Source: Alphaproteobacteria bacterium
GTDB lineage: Bacteria; Pseudomonadota; Alphaproteobacteria; Rs-D84
Reading direction: 5' to 3'
DNA length: 5,365 bases
NCBI GenBank assembly: GCA_024402735.1
Contig: JAKSTE010000035.1
Coordinates: forward strand, 1 to 5,365
Both the position numbers and the translations under genes were made by a program. Every line of letters begins with the position of its first letter. The stretch's first letter is position 1. Shown in pieces: positions 1-5,365 of this stretch. The notes below the pieces were generated by a model. It saw only the letters and a program-made list of their open reading frames with translations, was not told the DNA's origin and ran no database searches.

Positions 1-186
1 TGTGATTCTTGGAAAATGACATGCAGAAAATATAAAAGTGATTTAACTGCTTGTCCGAAAGTAGATATTAACTTCAAAGGTGCTAGTTCTACAAAGACTT
101 CTTTGATAAGTGGAGCATGTATGGTTCAAGGTAGTGATTGTATAGAAAGTACAGTTGCTTATTCTACACCAGAAGCTTGTAAGTAA
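1..186 (+). CDS. 3' end of a cysteine-rich protein of unknown function (5' end outside window)
   Basis: Frame 1 is open from the first base to a TAA at 184-186 and gives 61 C-terminal residues; the start lies upstream of the window. I do not recognise a family. Six cysteines fall at residues 1, 8, 18, 40, 47 and 60 of the visible part, and the rest is rich in Ser, Thr, Lys and Ala with one Trp. The cysteines form two triplets with similar spacing, C-x6-C-x9-C and C-x6-C-x12-C, which hints at two divergent copies of one small module. An even cysteine number and polar composition fit an exported, disulfide-bonded protein, but no signal peptide or anchor can be seen because the N-terminus is missing. 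Support for a real gene is the open frame running to a stop 17 bases before a strong terminator, and the non-random cysteine spacing. A tail of a longer surface or secreted protein is my inference. Confidence 0.6.
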   Translation, partial: CDSWKMTCRKYKSDLTACPKVDINFKGASSTKTSLISGACMVQGSDCIESTVAYSTPEACK

Positions 187-203
187 TAAATAATAATGGA
201 AAT

Positions 204-241
204 AAAAAAGAAGCGTTCTTTTTATAAGAACGCTTTTTTTT
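204..241. terminator. Bidirectional rho-independent terminator between the cysteine-rich gene and ccrM
   Basis: The arms 211-220 (AAGCGTTCTT) and 226-235 (AAGAACGCTT) are perfect 10-bp complements around a 5-base loop (TTTAT). The right side runs into a T-tract to 241 and the left side is preceded by an A-tract (204-209), so each strand reads as GC-containing stem plus U-run. It sits between two convergent genes, 17 bases after the + strand stop and 15 bases after the ccrM stop, so it can end transcription from both sides. Confidence 0.9.
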
Positions 242-255
242 AATAACATTTATTT

Positions 256-1356
256 TTATGCGGCCATTTTGATACCAGATTTTATGTTTCTAACATACTT
301 ACGTAATTCATCTATAGCTATTAAAGTTCCGTCACGTTTTTCTGCAAACCAATAATCCCAACCATTAAAGCTAACACTATGTTGTATACGGGCTGCCATA
401 ACATGTATAGAGGCTTTACCATAAAGAGTATGAGTTAGTTGCCCGTCGTGAGTAATCATAACTCTTTCTCCTTTTGGACTAACTAAAGTTTGACCTATAT
501 ACAATAAACCAGCTTCAATTAGTTCGCTGAACGCAACACGCACAGCTTCTCTCTTAGGAGCAGATACTTCTATATCTGTTAGATCTATAGGTTGTATGTT
601 ATTAACACGTTCTTGGGCTGCAGTTACGTATTTTTCTTCTCTGTCGATACCTATAAAATTTCTTCCTAGTTCTTTTGCTACAGCAGCTGTTGTTCCGCTA
701 CCAACAAAAGGATCTAAAATGATATCACCTTGTTTTGTTGAAGATAATATTACTCGTCTTAATAAATCCATAGGTTTTTGAGTGTTATGTAAACTTTTAC
801 CATCAGAATCTTTTATACGTTCTTCTCCTAAACATATATTGATATTCCAATCAGAACGCATTTGTTTTCCACCATTTAACTTTTTCATGGTTTCATAATT
901 AAATACATATTTACCGGTTTTTGTTGGGGTAGCCCATATTAATGTTTCGTGTGCATTTGTGAAACGTGTCCCTCTAAAATTAGGCATAGGATTCGTTTTT
1001 ACCCAAACAATATCATTTAATATCCAAAAACCCAAATCTTGTAGAATAGATCCTATACGGAATATATTATGGTAAGATCCAATTACCCACATTGCGCCTT
1101 CTGGTTTTAATACGCGTTTACATTCTGTTAACCATTGGCGTGTAAATTCATTATATTGTTCAGAATTTTCAAAAGAGTCCCAGTCATCTCTGACAGCTCT
1201 TGCTTCTGTTTGGTCTTCTGGGCGGTATAATGTTTTTTCTCCGAGCTGTAAATTATAAGGAGAATCAGCAAACACAGCATCAACAGATGCATTCGGTAAT
1301 TTACGCATTATATCTATACAATCTCCGCATAAAATTTTATTTAAATATGTATGCAA
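256..1356 (-). CDS. ccrM: CcrM-type DNA adenine-N6 methyltransferase (GANTC)
   Basis: A 366-residue orphan beta-class N6-adenine methyltransferase that uses SAM and is expected to methylate the A of GANTC; in Caulobacter this enzyme acts late in replication and sets cell-cycle transcription. Motif order matches the beta class: catalytic motif IV at residues 31-34 (DSPY, then NLQLG), target region with VIGSYHNIFR (91-100), NDIVWVKTNPMPNF and NAHETLIW (114-141), HNTQKP (190-195), and SAM-binding motif I DPFVGSG (215-221). Residues about 267-352 form the CcrM C-terminal extension (EAGLL, NGWDYW at 331-336) involved in DNA binding. The length is close to Caulobacter CcrM. The start is TTG at 1356-1354: an in-frame TAG at 1368-1366 excludes longer forms except a rare ATT, and the next ATG (residue 17) would cut conserved sequence. 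No cognate endonuclease gene is visible. Oddities are Ser32 where DPPY is usual and Asn191 where HPTQKP is usual. Family assignment is secure; exact specificity is inferred from similarity. Confidence 0.95.
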   Translation of the reverse strand: MHTYLNKILCGDCIDIMRKLPNASVDAVFADSPYNLQLGEKTLYRPEDQTEARAVRDDWDSFENSEQYNEFTRQWLTECKRVLKPEGAMWVIGSYHNIFRIGSILQDLGFWILNDIVWVKTNPMPNFRGTRFTNAHETLIWATPTKTGKYVFNYETMKKLNGGKQMRSDWNINICLGEERIKDSDGKSLHNTQKPMDLLRRVILSSTKQGDIILDPFVGSGTTAAVAKELGRNFIGIDREEKYVTAAQERVNNIQPIDLTDIEVSAPKREAVRVAFSELIEAGLLYIGQTLVSPKGERVMITHDGQLTHTLYGKASIHVMAARIQHSVSFNGWDYWFAEKRDGTLIAIDELRKYVRNIKSGIKMAA

Positions 1357-1359
1357 AAT

Positions 1360-1366
1360 CTCCCTC
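1360..1366 (-). promoter_or_regulatory. Ribosome binding site of ccrM supporting a TTG start
   Basis: On the minus strand the sequence reads GAGGGAG then ATT then TTG. GAGG lies 6 bases before the TTG, a normal Shine-Dalgarno distance. Together with the in-frame TAG just upstream (1368-1366), this fixes TTG at 1356-1354 as the ccrM start codon. Confidence 0.75.
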
Positions 1367-1377
1367 TAATATGAACT

Positions 1378-1386
1378 ATTTTACCA
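1378..1386 (-). promoter_or_regulatory. Candidate extended -10 promoter of ccrM
   Basis: On the minus strand 1386-1378 reads TGGTAAAAT, an extended -10 (TGn plus TAAAAT, one mismatch to TATAAT). Transcription would start near 1371, giving a leader of about 15 bases that just contains the ribosome binding site. At 17-bp spacing the -35 position holds only a T-run (1406-1401), so the -35 is weak and the promoter may depend on an activator. The base composition makes chance -10 matches common. Confidence 0.45.
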
Positions 1387-1394
1387 TATTTTAA
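1380..1394. promoter_or_regulatory. CtrA-like box in the ccrM promoter (tentative)
   Basis: The + strand reads TTTA, seven bases (CCATATT), TTAA. The CtrA consensus is TTAA-N7-TTAA, so seven of eight defined bases match, and TTTACCAT also resembles the TTAACCAT form. CtrA is known to activate ccrM in Caulobacter. Here the box overlaps the candidate -10 instead of the -35, and such AT-only patterns arise easily in this sequence, so this is a suggestion based on location and a near match. Confidence 0.25.
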
Positions 1395-1415
1395 GGTATA
1401 AAAAAACATGCTAGC

Positions 1416-1420
1416 GAATC
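1416..1420. other. GANTC methylation site upstream of ccrM
   Basis: GAATC on the + strand, GATTC on the - strand: a recognition site for the enzyme encoded next door. It lies about 45 bp upstream of the predicted ccrM transcription start. The site itself is certain as sequence; a regulatory role is inferred from the known methylation control of ccrM in Caulobacter. Confidence 0.5.
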
Positions 1421-1463
1421 GGTTTGTAAAAAAAGTTCTTGATTTTTTATAAATGTGCTTTTT

Positions 1464-1492
1464 TTTAGATTCAATTATTCTTTACATATAAT
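1464..1492 (+). promoter_or_regulatory. Predicted sigma-70 type promoter of the nrdR operon, containing a GANTC site
   Basis: A perfect TATAAT lies at 1487-1492. Exactly 17 bases upstream is TTTAGA (1464-1469), which matches TTGACA at four of six positions. Transcription would begin near 1499, leaving about 20 bases before the nrdR ATG at 1519. A GATTC methylation site at 1468-1472 overlaps the end of the -35. I see no other convincing promoter within the downstream gene cluster, so this one probably drives nrdR, slt, rnhB and pgk. Confidence 0.6.
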
Positions 1493-1518
1493 AATTTTAT
1501 TTGCTATTATTGAAAACT

Positions 1519-2019
1519 ATGAGATGTCCTTATTGTAATTCTTCAGACAGTCGTGTTACGGATTCGCGTCCAGATATAGGTGACGCTGTTATTCGTCGTA
1601 GACGTGTTTGTAATGATTGTGGTGCAAGGTTCACAACCGTTGAACGTATACAAATGCGAGATTTGGTTGTCAAAAAGAATAGTGGAAAAACAGAAGCTTT
1701 TGATAGAGAAAAACTTTTTCGTAGTATTAAATTAGCTTGTCGTAATCGTGATATAAAAGATGATCAAATAGATAGATTAGTGGCTTCGATACAACGTAGA
1801 TTAGAAACAGAAACGGCCGATGATATTGTTACAAGTTCTTTGATTGGTCAAATGGTATCAGATTCTTTATTAAATTTGGATCCTATTGCTTTTATAAGAT
1901 TTGTATCTGTATATAGAAAGTTTTCTAAAGTTTCAGATTTTAAAAAGATAATAAATCAAATTCCAGAGGCAGAGGATGATGCAATTGTATGCAAACTGCC
2001 AAAGACATCTTTGTTCTAA
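1519..2019 (+). CDS. nrdR: Transcriptional repressor NrdR
   Basis: A 166-residue NrdR, the ATP/dATP-sensing repressor that binds NrdR boxes ahead of ribonucleotide reductase operons and so controls dNTP supply. The zinc ribbon uses Cys3, Cys6, Cys31 and Cys34 (MRCPYC and CNDCGARFTT), with the basic stretch RRRR at 26-29 for DNA contact. An ATP-cone follows at about 49-139, from VVKKNSGKTEAFDREKL to FIRFVSVYRKF. The last 25 or so residues are an acidic, then polar tail typical in length for the family. I start at ATG 1519 because the ribbon normally begins with MxCPxC; a TTG at 1501 in frame would add six residues that do not belong to the family and lies almost at the predicted transcription start. 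There is no clear Shine-Dalgarno sequence. In many alphaproteobacteria nrdR sits beside glyA or ribD; here it heads a different cluster and is divergent from ccrM. I see no NrdR box in this window, so its targets are elsewhere. Confidence 0.95.
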   Translation: MRCPYCNSSDSRVTDSRPDIGDAVIRRRRVCNDCGARFTTVERIQMRDLVVKKNSGKTEAFDREKLFRSIKLACRNRDIKDDQIDRLVASIQRRLETETADDIVTSSLIGQMVSDSLLNLDPIAFIRFVSVYRKFSKVSDFKKIINQIPEAEDDAIVCKLPKTSLF

Positions 2020-2021
2020 TA

Positions 2022-3746
2022 ATGAGAAAAATTTTATTATTTTTATTATTATTTCTTTTGCCTATAAATTTATCGGCTATTACAAATATAGATGTTTTAT
2101 CTGATACAGATGCAGAGACATATAGTCAAATATTTATCTTACAAGATAAAGAAAAAATAGATTCTGCAAAGAAATTGGAATCTAAATTATCAGATAGTTT
2201 ATTAATGAATGAAGTTTTGTATCAAAGATTTATATCTAAAACATATCATACGCGTGGTGTTGAATTACAAAATTGGTTAAATGCGTATTATGATATGCCT
2301 GGAGCAGAGCGTATGGCTAAGTTAGCTTCTATAAAAAAACAAAAAGTAAGAAAGCCGAAAGTACCTAGTATTTTGTTTGGAAATGAATACATAGAAACAG
2401 CACAATCAGAAACGTGGACTGCTAAAAAATATAAAACAAGTGTTGATAATAAAATAACAAAGTTTAAAAAAGCCATACGTTCTGGTAGTACAAAAACAGC
2501 ACGTATTATTTTGGAAGAAAAATCTTTTAAATCTAGCGTAACAGAATCAGATTATGGACGTTTAGCAGGTAGATTATCTTTTTTATATTATACGAATGGT
2601 GAATATGAACTAGCAAAAAAATGGGGCTTTATAGCATCTGATGCTGGATCTGAATATGGATTGTGGTCAATGGGTTTATTGTATTACAAAGAACAAAAAT
2701 ATAAAGAAAGCGCTAAGTATTTTAGTCGTATATTAGAATTAAAACAGATAAATAATGCTCGTAAGACAGAAGCTGCTTTTTGGGCGGGACGAGCTTACGA
2801 TAAAGATGGTGATTCTTCTAAGGCTGAAGAATATTGGAGAATTGCAGCTGCTAGACCCATGGCATTTTATGGAGCTTTAGCTACAACTATGCTTAGACAT
2901 ACTCCAGAATATGAATTTTTTGAACAGGAGTGTTCTGATGAAGATATATTGCAATTGCAACAAAGTAAGTACGGACGTATGGCTTTAGCATTAATACAAG
3001 TAGGTAAGAAGGATAGAGCAGAGGAATATTTAAAATATCTAATTACAGCAAAATCATCAGATAAAATGTTGCACGCTGTTAATGCTGTTTCTAGTTTATA
3101 TGGATTGCCAAGGGTTTCTATAGTTGTATCTGGTGTTATGAAGGATAGAGGTATTTTAGAAATTGATGATGATATAGTTTATTCTGCACAATATCCATTA
3201 CCAGATTGGGAACCTATGGGAGGTTGGTCCATAGACAGAGCTTTATTGTTAGCTATAACAAAACAAGAGAGTGGTTTTAAAGTTAGTGCTAAATCAGTTG
3301 CGGGGGCTAAAGGTTTAATGCAATTGTTACCTAGTACAGCTAAACGTGTAGCGAAGAAAAATTCTGTAAAAATGTCTGATATAGATATGTCAAATCCTGA
3401 ACATAACATGTTTTTGGGGCAACAATATATAGTTGATTTATTAGATCATCAATTGATTTCAAATAATATTATTAAAATGTTAATAGCTTATAATGCAGGT
3501 ATTGGAAATTTGGTTAGTTTTGAAAAGAGATTTGTAACAGAAGATCCTTTATTATATATTGAAAGTTTTCCTGCTTACGAAACAAGAAATTATATAAAGA
3601 GAGTTATGTCTAATTTGTGGTTGTATAGAGCAAAATTAAATCAGCCATTAGATACATTACAAGAATTATCAGATGGTAAATGGCCTTACTATAATAATGA
3701 AGAAGAATACGTATTGTATTCAGATACTGGAAACTTATATTTATAA
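2022..3746 (+). CDS. slt: Soluble lytic murein transglycosylase, Slt70 type, exported
   Basis: A 574-residue periplasmic enzyme that cleaves the MurNAc-GlcNAc bond of peptidoglycan to give 1,6-anhydro-muropeptides. Residues 1-19 form a signal peptide: MRK, a Leu-rich core, then a likely cut after LSA (17-19). Residues about 30-390 are helical and repeat-like (for example 186-280, with TPR-like helix pairs), matching the ring-shaped alpha domain of Slt70. The catalytic SLT domain covers about 400-535: Glu416 in KQESGF is the expected acid/base, followed by GLMQLLP (431-437), AYNAG (489-493) and ETRNYIKRV (520-528). A polar tail of about 40 residues follows. The total is slightly shorter than E. 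coli Slt70. ATG 2022 is chosen over an in-frame ATG at 1989 because it places the signal peptide at the N-terminus and lies two bases after the nrdR stop; the lack of a Shine-Dalgarno sequence suggests translational coupling. No lipobox Cys is present, so it is soluble and not a lipoprotein. Confidence 0.93.
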   Translation: MRKILLFLLLFLLPINLSAITNIDVLSDTDAETYSQIFILQDKEKIDSAKKLESKLSDSLLMNEVLYQRFISKTYHTRGVELQNWLNAYYDMPGAERMAKLASIKKQKVRKPKVPSILFGNEYIETAQSETWTAKKYKTSVDNKITKFKKAIRSGSTKTARIILEEKSFKSSVTESDYGRLAGRLSFLYYTNGEYELAKKWGFIASDAGSEYGLWSMGLLYYKEQKYKESAKYFSRILELKQINNARKTEAAFWAGRAYDKDGDSSKAEEYWRIAAARPMAFYGALATTMLRHTPEYEFFEQECSDEDILQLQQSKYGRMALALIQVGKKDRAEEYLKYLITAKSSDKMLHAVNAVSSLYGLPRVSIVVSGVMKDRGILEIDDDIVYSAQYPLPDWEPMGGWSIDRALLLAITKQESGFKVSAKSVAGAKGLMQLLPSTAKRVAKKNSVKMSDIDMSNPEHNMFLGQQYIVDLLDHQLISNNIIKMLIAYNAGIGNLVSFEKRFVTEDPLLYIESFPAYETRNYIKRVMSNLWLYRAKLNQPLDTLQELSDGKWPYYNNEEEYVLYSDTGNLYL

Positions 3747-4375
3747 TGAAAAGTGTGCCAGATTTTTCCTTGGAAATAGAATGTAATAAAAAATATATTG
3801 CAGGATGTGATGAGGCTGGAAGAGGACCTTTATGTGGACCGGTTGTGGCTGCAGCTGTTATTTTTAAGAATCATAATAATATAGAAAATATGCCTTTAAT
3901 ATCTGACTCTAAACAAATGAGCGCGATTCAAAGAGAAAATGCATATCAGTGGTTAATAAATAATCCGAATGTTATATGGGGAATTGGTCAGTGTAGTTCC
4001 CAGGAGATAGATGATATTAATATTTTACAAGCTTCTTTATTAGCTATGAAAAGAGCTATTAATGCTTTATCTGTTTCTCCAGATTTTTGTTTAATTGATG
4101 GTAACAAAATGCCAGCAGATTTACAGGGAAAGGCTGTAGTAAAAGGAGATGCTAAATCAATATCTATTGCTGCTGCTTCTATTATTGCTAAGCAAACCAG
4201 AGATAAAATAATGAGTGAACTAGCTAAGAAATTTCCTCAATATCAATGGGATAAAAATATGGGGTATCCTACTCAGCAACATTTGCAAGCGATAGAGAAA
4301 TATGGTATAAATGAGCATTATAGAAAAACATATCGACCTGTTAAAGAAAGGATTGATAAATATGACTGTGCGTAG
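3746..4375 (+). CDS. rnhB: Ribonuclease HII
   Basis: A 209-residue cytosolic RNase HII, which cuts RNA in RNA/DNA hybrids and at single ribonucleotides in DNA, feeding ribonucleotide excision repair. The metal-binding DEDD set is complete: Asp22 and Glu23 in GCDEAGRGPLCGPVVAAAV, Asp118 in LIDG, and Asp135 in VVKGDAKSISIAAASIIAK. The GRG at 25-27 is the loop that recognises the RNA-DNA junction. Other family marks are DSK (54-56), TRDKIM (151-156), GYPTQQH (173-179) and HYRKTYRPV near the end. Length is normal. Its ATG uses the last A of the slt stop (TAATG at 3744-3748) and there is no strong Shine-Dalgarno sequence, so translation is probably coupled to slt. In many alphaproteobacteria rnhB lies next to ccrM, as I recall; here ccrM is about 2.4 kb away and divergent. 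Confidence 0.96.
   Translation: MKSVPDFSLEIECNKKYIAGCDEAGRGPLCGPVVAAAVIFKNHNNIENMPLISDSKQMSAIQRENAYQWLINNPNVIWGIGQCSSQEIDDINILQASLLAMKRAINALSVSPDFCLIDGNKMPADLQGKAVVKGDAKSISIAAASIIAKQTRDKIMSELAKKFPQYQWDKNMGYPTQQHLQAIEKYGINEHYRKTYRPVKERIDKYDCA
4347..4352 (+). promoter_or_regulatory. Ribosome binding site of pgk, inside the rnhB coding region
   Basis: AAAGGA at 4347-4352 lies nine bases before the ATG at 4362-4364. It is the best Shine-Dalgarno match in the + strand cluster, where nrdR, slt and rnhB have none that is convincing. It supports a pgk start within the rnhB reading frame, giving a 14-base overlap, and suggests that pgk is initiated more independently than the genes before it. Confidence 0.65.
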
Positions 4376-5365
4376 TATTCAAAATATAAATGTTGATAAT
4401 AAGTTTGTGTTATTACGTGAAGATTTTAATGTGCAAATTGTTGATGGCCAAATTCAAGATACTTTTAGAATAGACTCTGCAAAACAAACTATAGATTATC
4501 TGAGAAAAAACGGTGCAAAGGTAGTAGTTTGTTCTCATTTAGGTAGACCTAAAGGACAAAAAATAGAATCTTTATCTTTAAAGATTATAGCTGATTATTT
4601 AGAAATACCTTTTATAGAAGATTGTTTACAAAAAGATTTCTTAAATTCTATGAATAGAGGAGATGTTGTTTTATTAGAGAATTTACGTTTCTATTCAGGT
4701 GAAGATGACAATGATGATAATTTTGCGCGTAGTTTATCTAATGGTTTTGATATATATGTAAATGATGCTTTTGCTGTATCTCATAGAGAAGCGGCTAGTG
4801 TTGTTGGTGTTGCAAAATATTTACCTTCTTATGCAGGTTTATTATTAACTGCTGAGATAGATAATATTTCTCGAGTTTTAAATAAGGCGCAAAGACCATT
4901 ATATGCGTTTATTGGTGGTAGCAAAGTTTCTTCTAAAATAGGTGTTCTAAAAACCTTGGCTACAATAGCCGATAAACTTATTATTGGTGGTGCTATGGGA
5001 ACTACTTTTTTGTATTCAAGAGGAAATCCAGTTGGAAATTCTTTGTTTGAATCTAATATGGTAGATACAGTTAAAGATATTTATAAAACAGCAATGGCTA
5101 ATAATTGTGAAATATTACTACCTTTGGATAAGGGAGTAGGAGATATATTAGATAAACATTCAGATAGATATAATCATGATATAAGCGATATTTGTGATAC
5201 AGATATCATCATGGATGATGGAGAGCAAACTACAAAAAGAAATATACAATTGTTAGAGAGTGGTAAATCAATACTATGGAATGGTACTTTTGGACTTGCT
5301 GAATGGGGAGAAAAATGGGGGTATTCTACGTTTGAGTTTGCTAAAAACTTAGCTTTGTTAACACA
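4362..5365 (+). CDS. pgk: Phosphoglycerate kinase, divergent, 3' end outside window
   Basis: The frame stays open from ATG 4362 to the window end, giving 334 residues of an expected 390-400. PGK converts 1,3-bisphosphoglycerate and ADP to 3-phosphoglycerate and ATP in glycolysis, and the reverse in gluconeogenesis. Family marks in order are REDFNV (19-24), Arg36, SHLGRPKG (58-65), VLLENLRF (103-110), VNDAFAVSHR (133-142), the hinge-side GGSKVSSK (185-192) with a conserved Lys, IIGGAMGTTFL (207-217) and WNGTFGLAE (306-314). The last Gly-rich nucleotide loop should lie beyond the window. Several normally invariant spots differ: HREAAS for HRAHAS, DDGEQT (286-291 region) for D-x-GPxT, and WNGT for WNGP. 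The N-domain substrate residues look intact, so an active enzyme is likely, but the ATP-side changes are unusual. The start overlaps rnhB by 14 bases in another frame and has a good ribosome binding site. Confidence 0.92.
   Translation, partial: MTVRSIQNINVDNKFVLLREDFNVQIVDGQIQDTFRIDSAKQTIDYLRKNGAKVVVCSHLGRPKGQKIESLSLKIIADYLEIPFIEDCLQKDFLNSMNRGDVVLLENLRFYSGEDDNDDNFARSLSNGFDIYVNDAFAVSHREAASVVGVAKYLPSYAGLLLTAEIDNISRVLNKAQRPLYAFIGGSKVSSKIGVLKTLATIADKLIIGGAMGTTFLYSRGNPVGNSLFESNMVDTVKDIYKTAMANNCEILLPLDKGVGDILDKHSDRYNHDISDICDTDIIMDDGEQTTKRNIQLLESGKSILWNGTFGLAEWGEKWGYSTFEFAKNLALLT

Noticed and set aside
43..249. A 68-codon minus-strand open frame across the end of the cysteine-rich gene
   Set aside because: It is antisense to a better-supported frame, reads through the bidirectional terminator, and its Leu/Tyr/Thr-rich product shows no motif or ribosome binding site.
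596..781. A 61-codon + strand frame inside ccrM
   Set aside because: It is antisense to conserved motifs of the methyltransferase, which fully explain the sequence.
256..1356. Possible restriction-modification system or phage defence locus
   Set aside because: No endonuclease or specificity gene is next to the methyltransferase, the C-terminal extension is that of orphan CcrM, and all other neighbours are housekeeping genes.
1200..1394. A 64-codon + strand frame running from ccrM into the intergenic region
   Set aside because: Antisense to the conserved N-terminus and promoter of ccrM; no recognisable product.
1428..1465. Inverted repeat of A7G and CT7 that resembles a terminator
   Set aside because: The stem is almost all A-T with a 22-base loop, and it lies between divergent promoters where no transcript should end. 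It is better explained by A/T tracts.
1501..1518. Upstream TTG start for nrdR adding six residues
   Set aside because: The zinc ribbon of this family begins directly with MxCPxC, and the TTG sits at the predicted transcription start without room for a leader.
1989..2021. Upstream ATG start for slt adding eleven residues
   Set aside because: It would overlap nrdR by 31 bases and push the signal peptide away from the N-terminus; the ATG at 2022 fits both the signal peptide and coupling to the nrdR stop.
2288..2476. A minus-strand hydrophobic frame inside slt
   Set aside because: A shadow of the helical domain of slt; hydrophobic runs are expected on the antisense of Lys-rich AT-rich codons.
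3179..3409. A minus-strand frame opposite the SLT catalytic domain
   Set aside because: The sense strand carries the conserved transglycosylase motifs, so the antisense frame has no independent support.

Overview
The window is an AT-rich stretch of a bacterial chromosome, almost certainly alphaproteobacterial. The strongest taxonomic pointer is a CcrM-type GANTC adenine methyltransferase with its C-terminal DNA-binding extension, the cell-cycle methyltransferase typical of Alphaproteobacteria. The low G+C, the preference for A/T-ending codons and AGA arginine, and the presence of a glycolytic gene (pgk, absent from Rickettsia) would suit an uncultured host- or gut-associated alphaproteobacterium. 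That placement is inference. All visible stop codons are TAA or TAG.

Layout: positions 1-186 hold the 3' end of a cysteine-rich protein on the + strand. It converges on ccrM (- strand, 256-1356), and a perfect hairpin with A- and T-tracts on its two sides (204-241) looks like a bidirectional terminator serving both. A 162-bp intergenic region (1357-1518) carries divergent promoters for ccrM and for a + strand gene cluster. Each side of this region has a GANTC site, and a CtrA-like motif overlaps the ccrM -10.

The + strand cluster is nrdR (1519-2019), a Slt-type lytic transglycosylase (2022-3746), rnhB (3746-4375) and pgk (4362 to the window end, truncated). The junctions are +2 nt, a 1-nt stop/start overlap (TAATG) and a 14-nt overlap, so this is very likely one translationally coupled operon. 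It joins control of dNTP synthesis, cell-wall turnover, ribonucleotide/R-loop removal and glycolysis.

What deserves a second look: the methyltransferase has DSPY in place of DPPY at its catalytic motif and HNTQKP in place of HPTQKP. The phosphoglycerate kinase has several departures from usually invariant loop residues. The ccrM/nrdR region could be methylation- and cell-cycle-regulated. The first partial gene shows a repeated three-cysteine spacing. I see no CRISPR array, mobile element, RNA gene or obviously new multi-gene system; most of the window is ordinary core genome.
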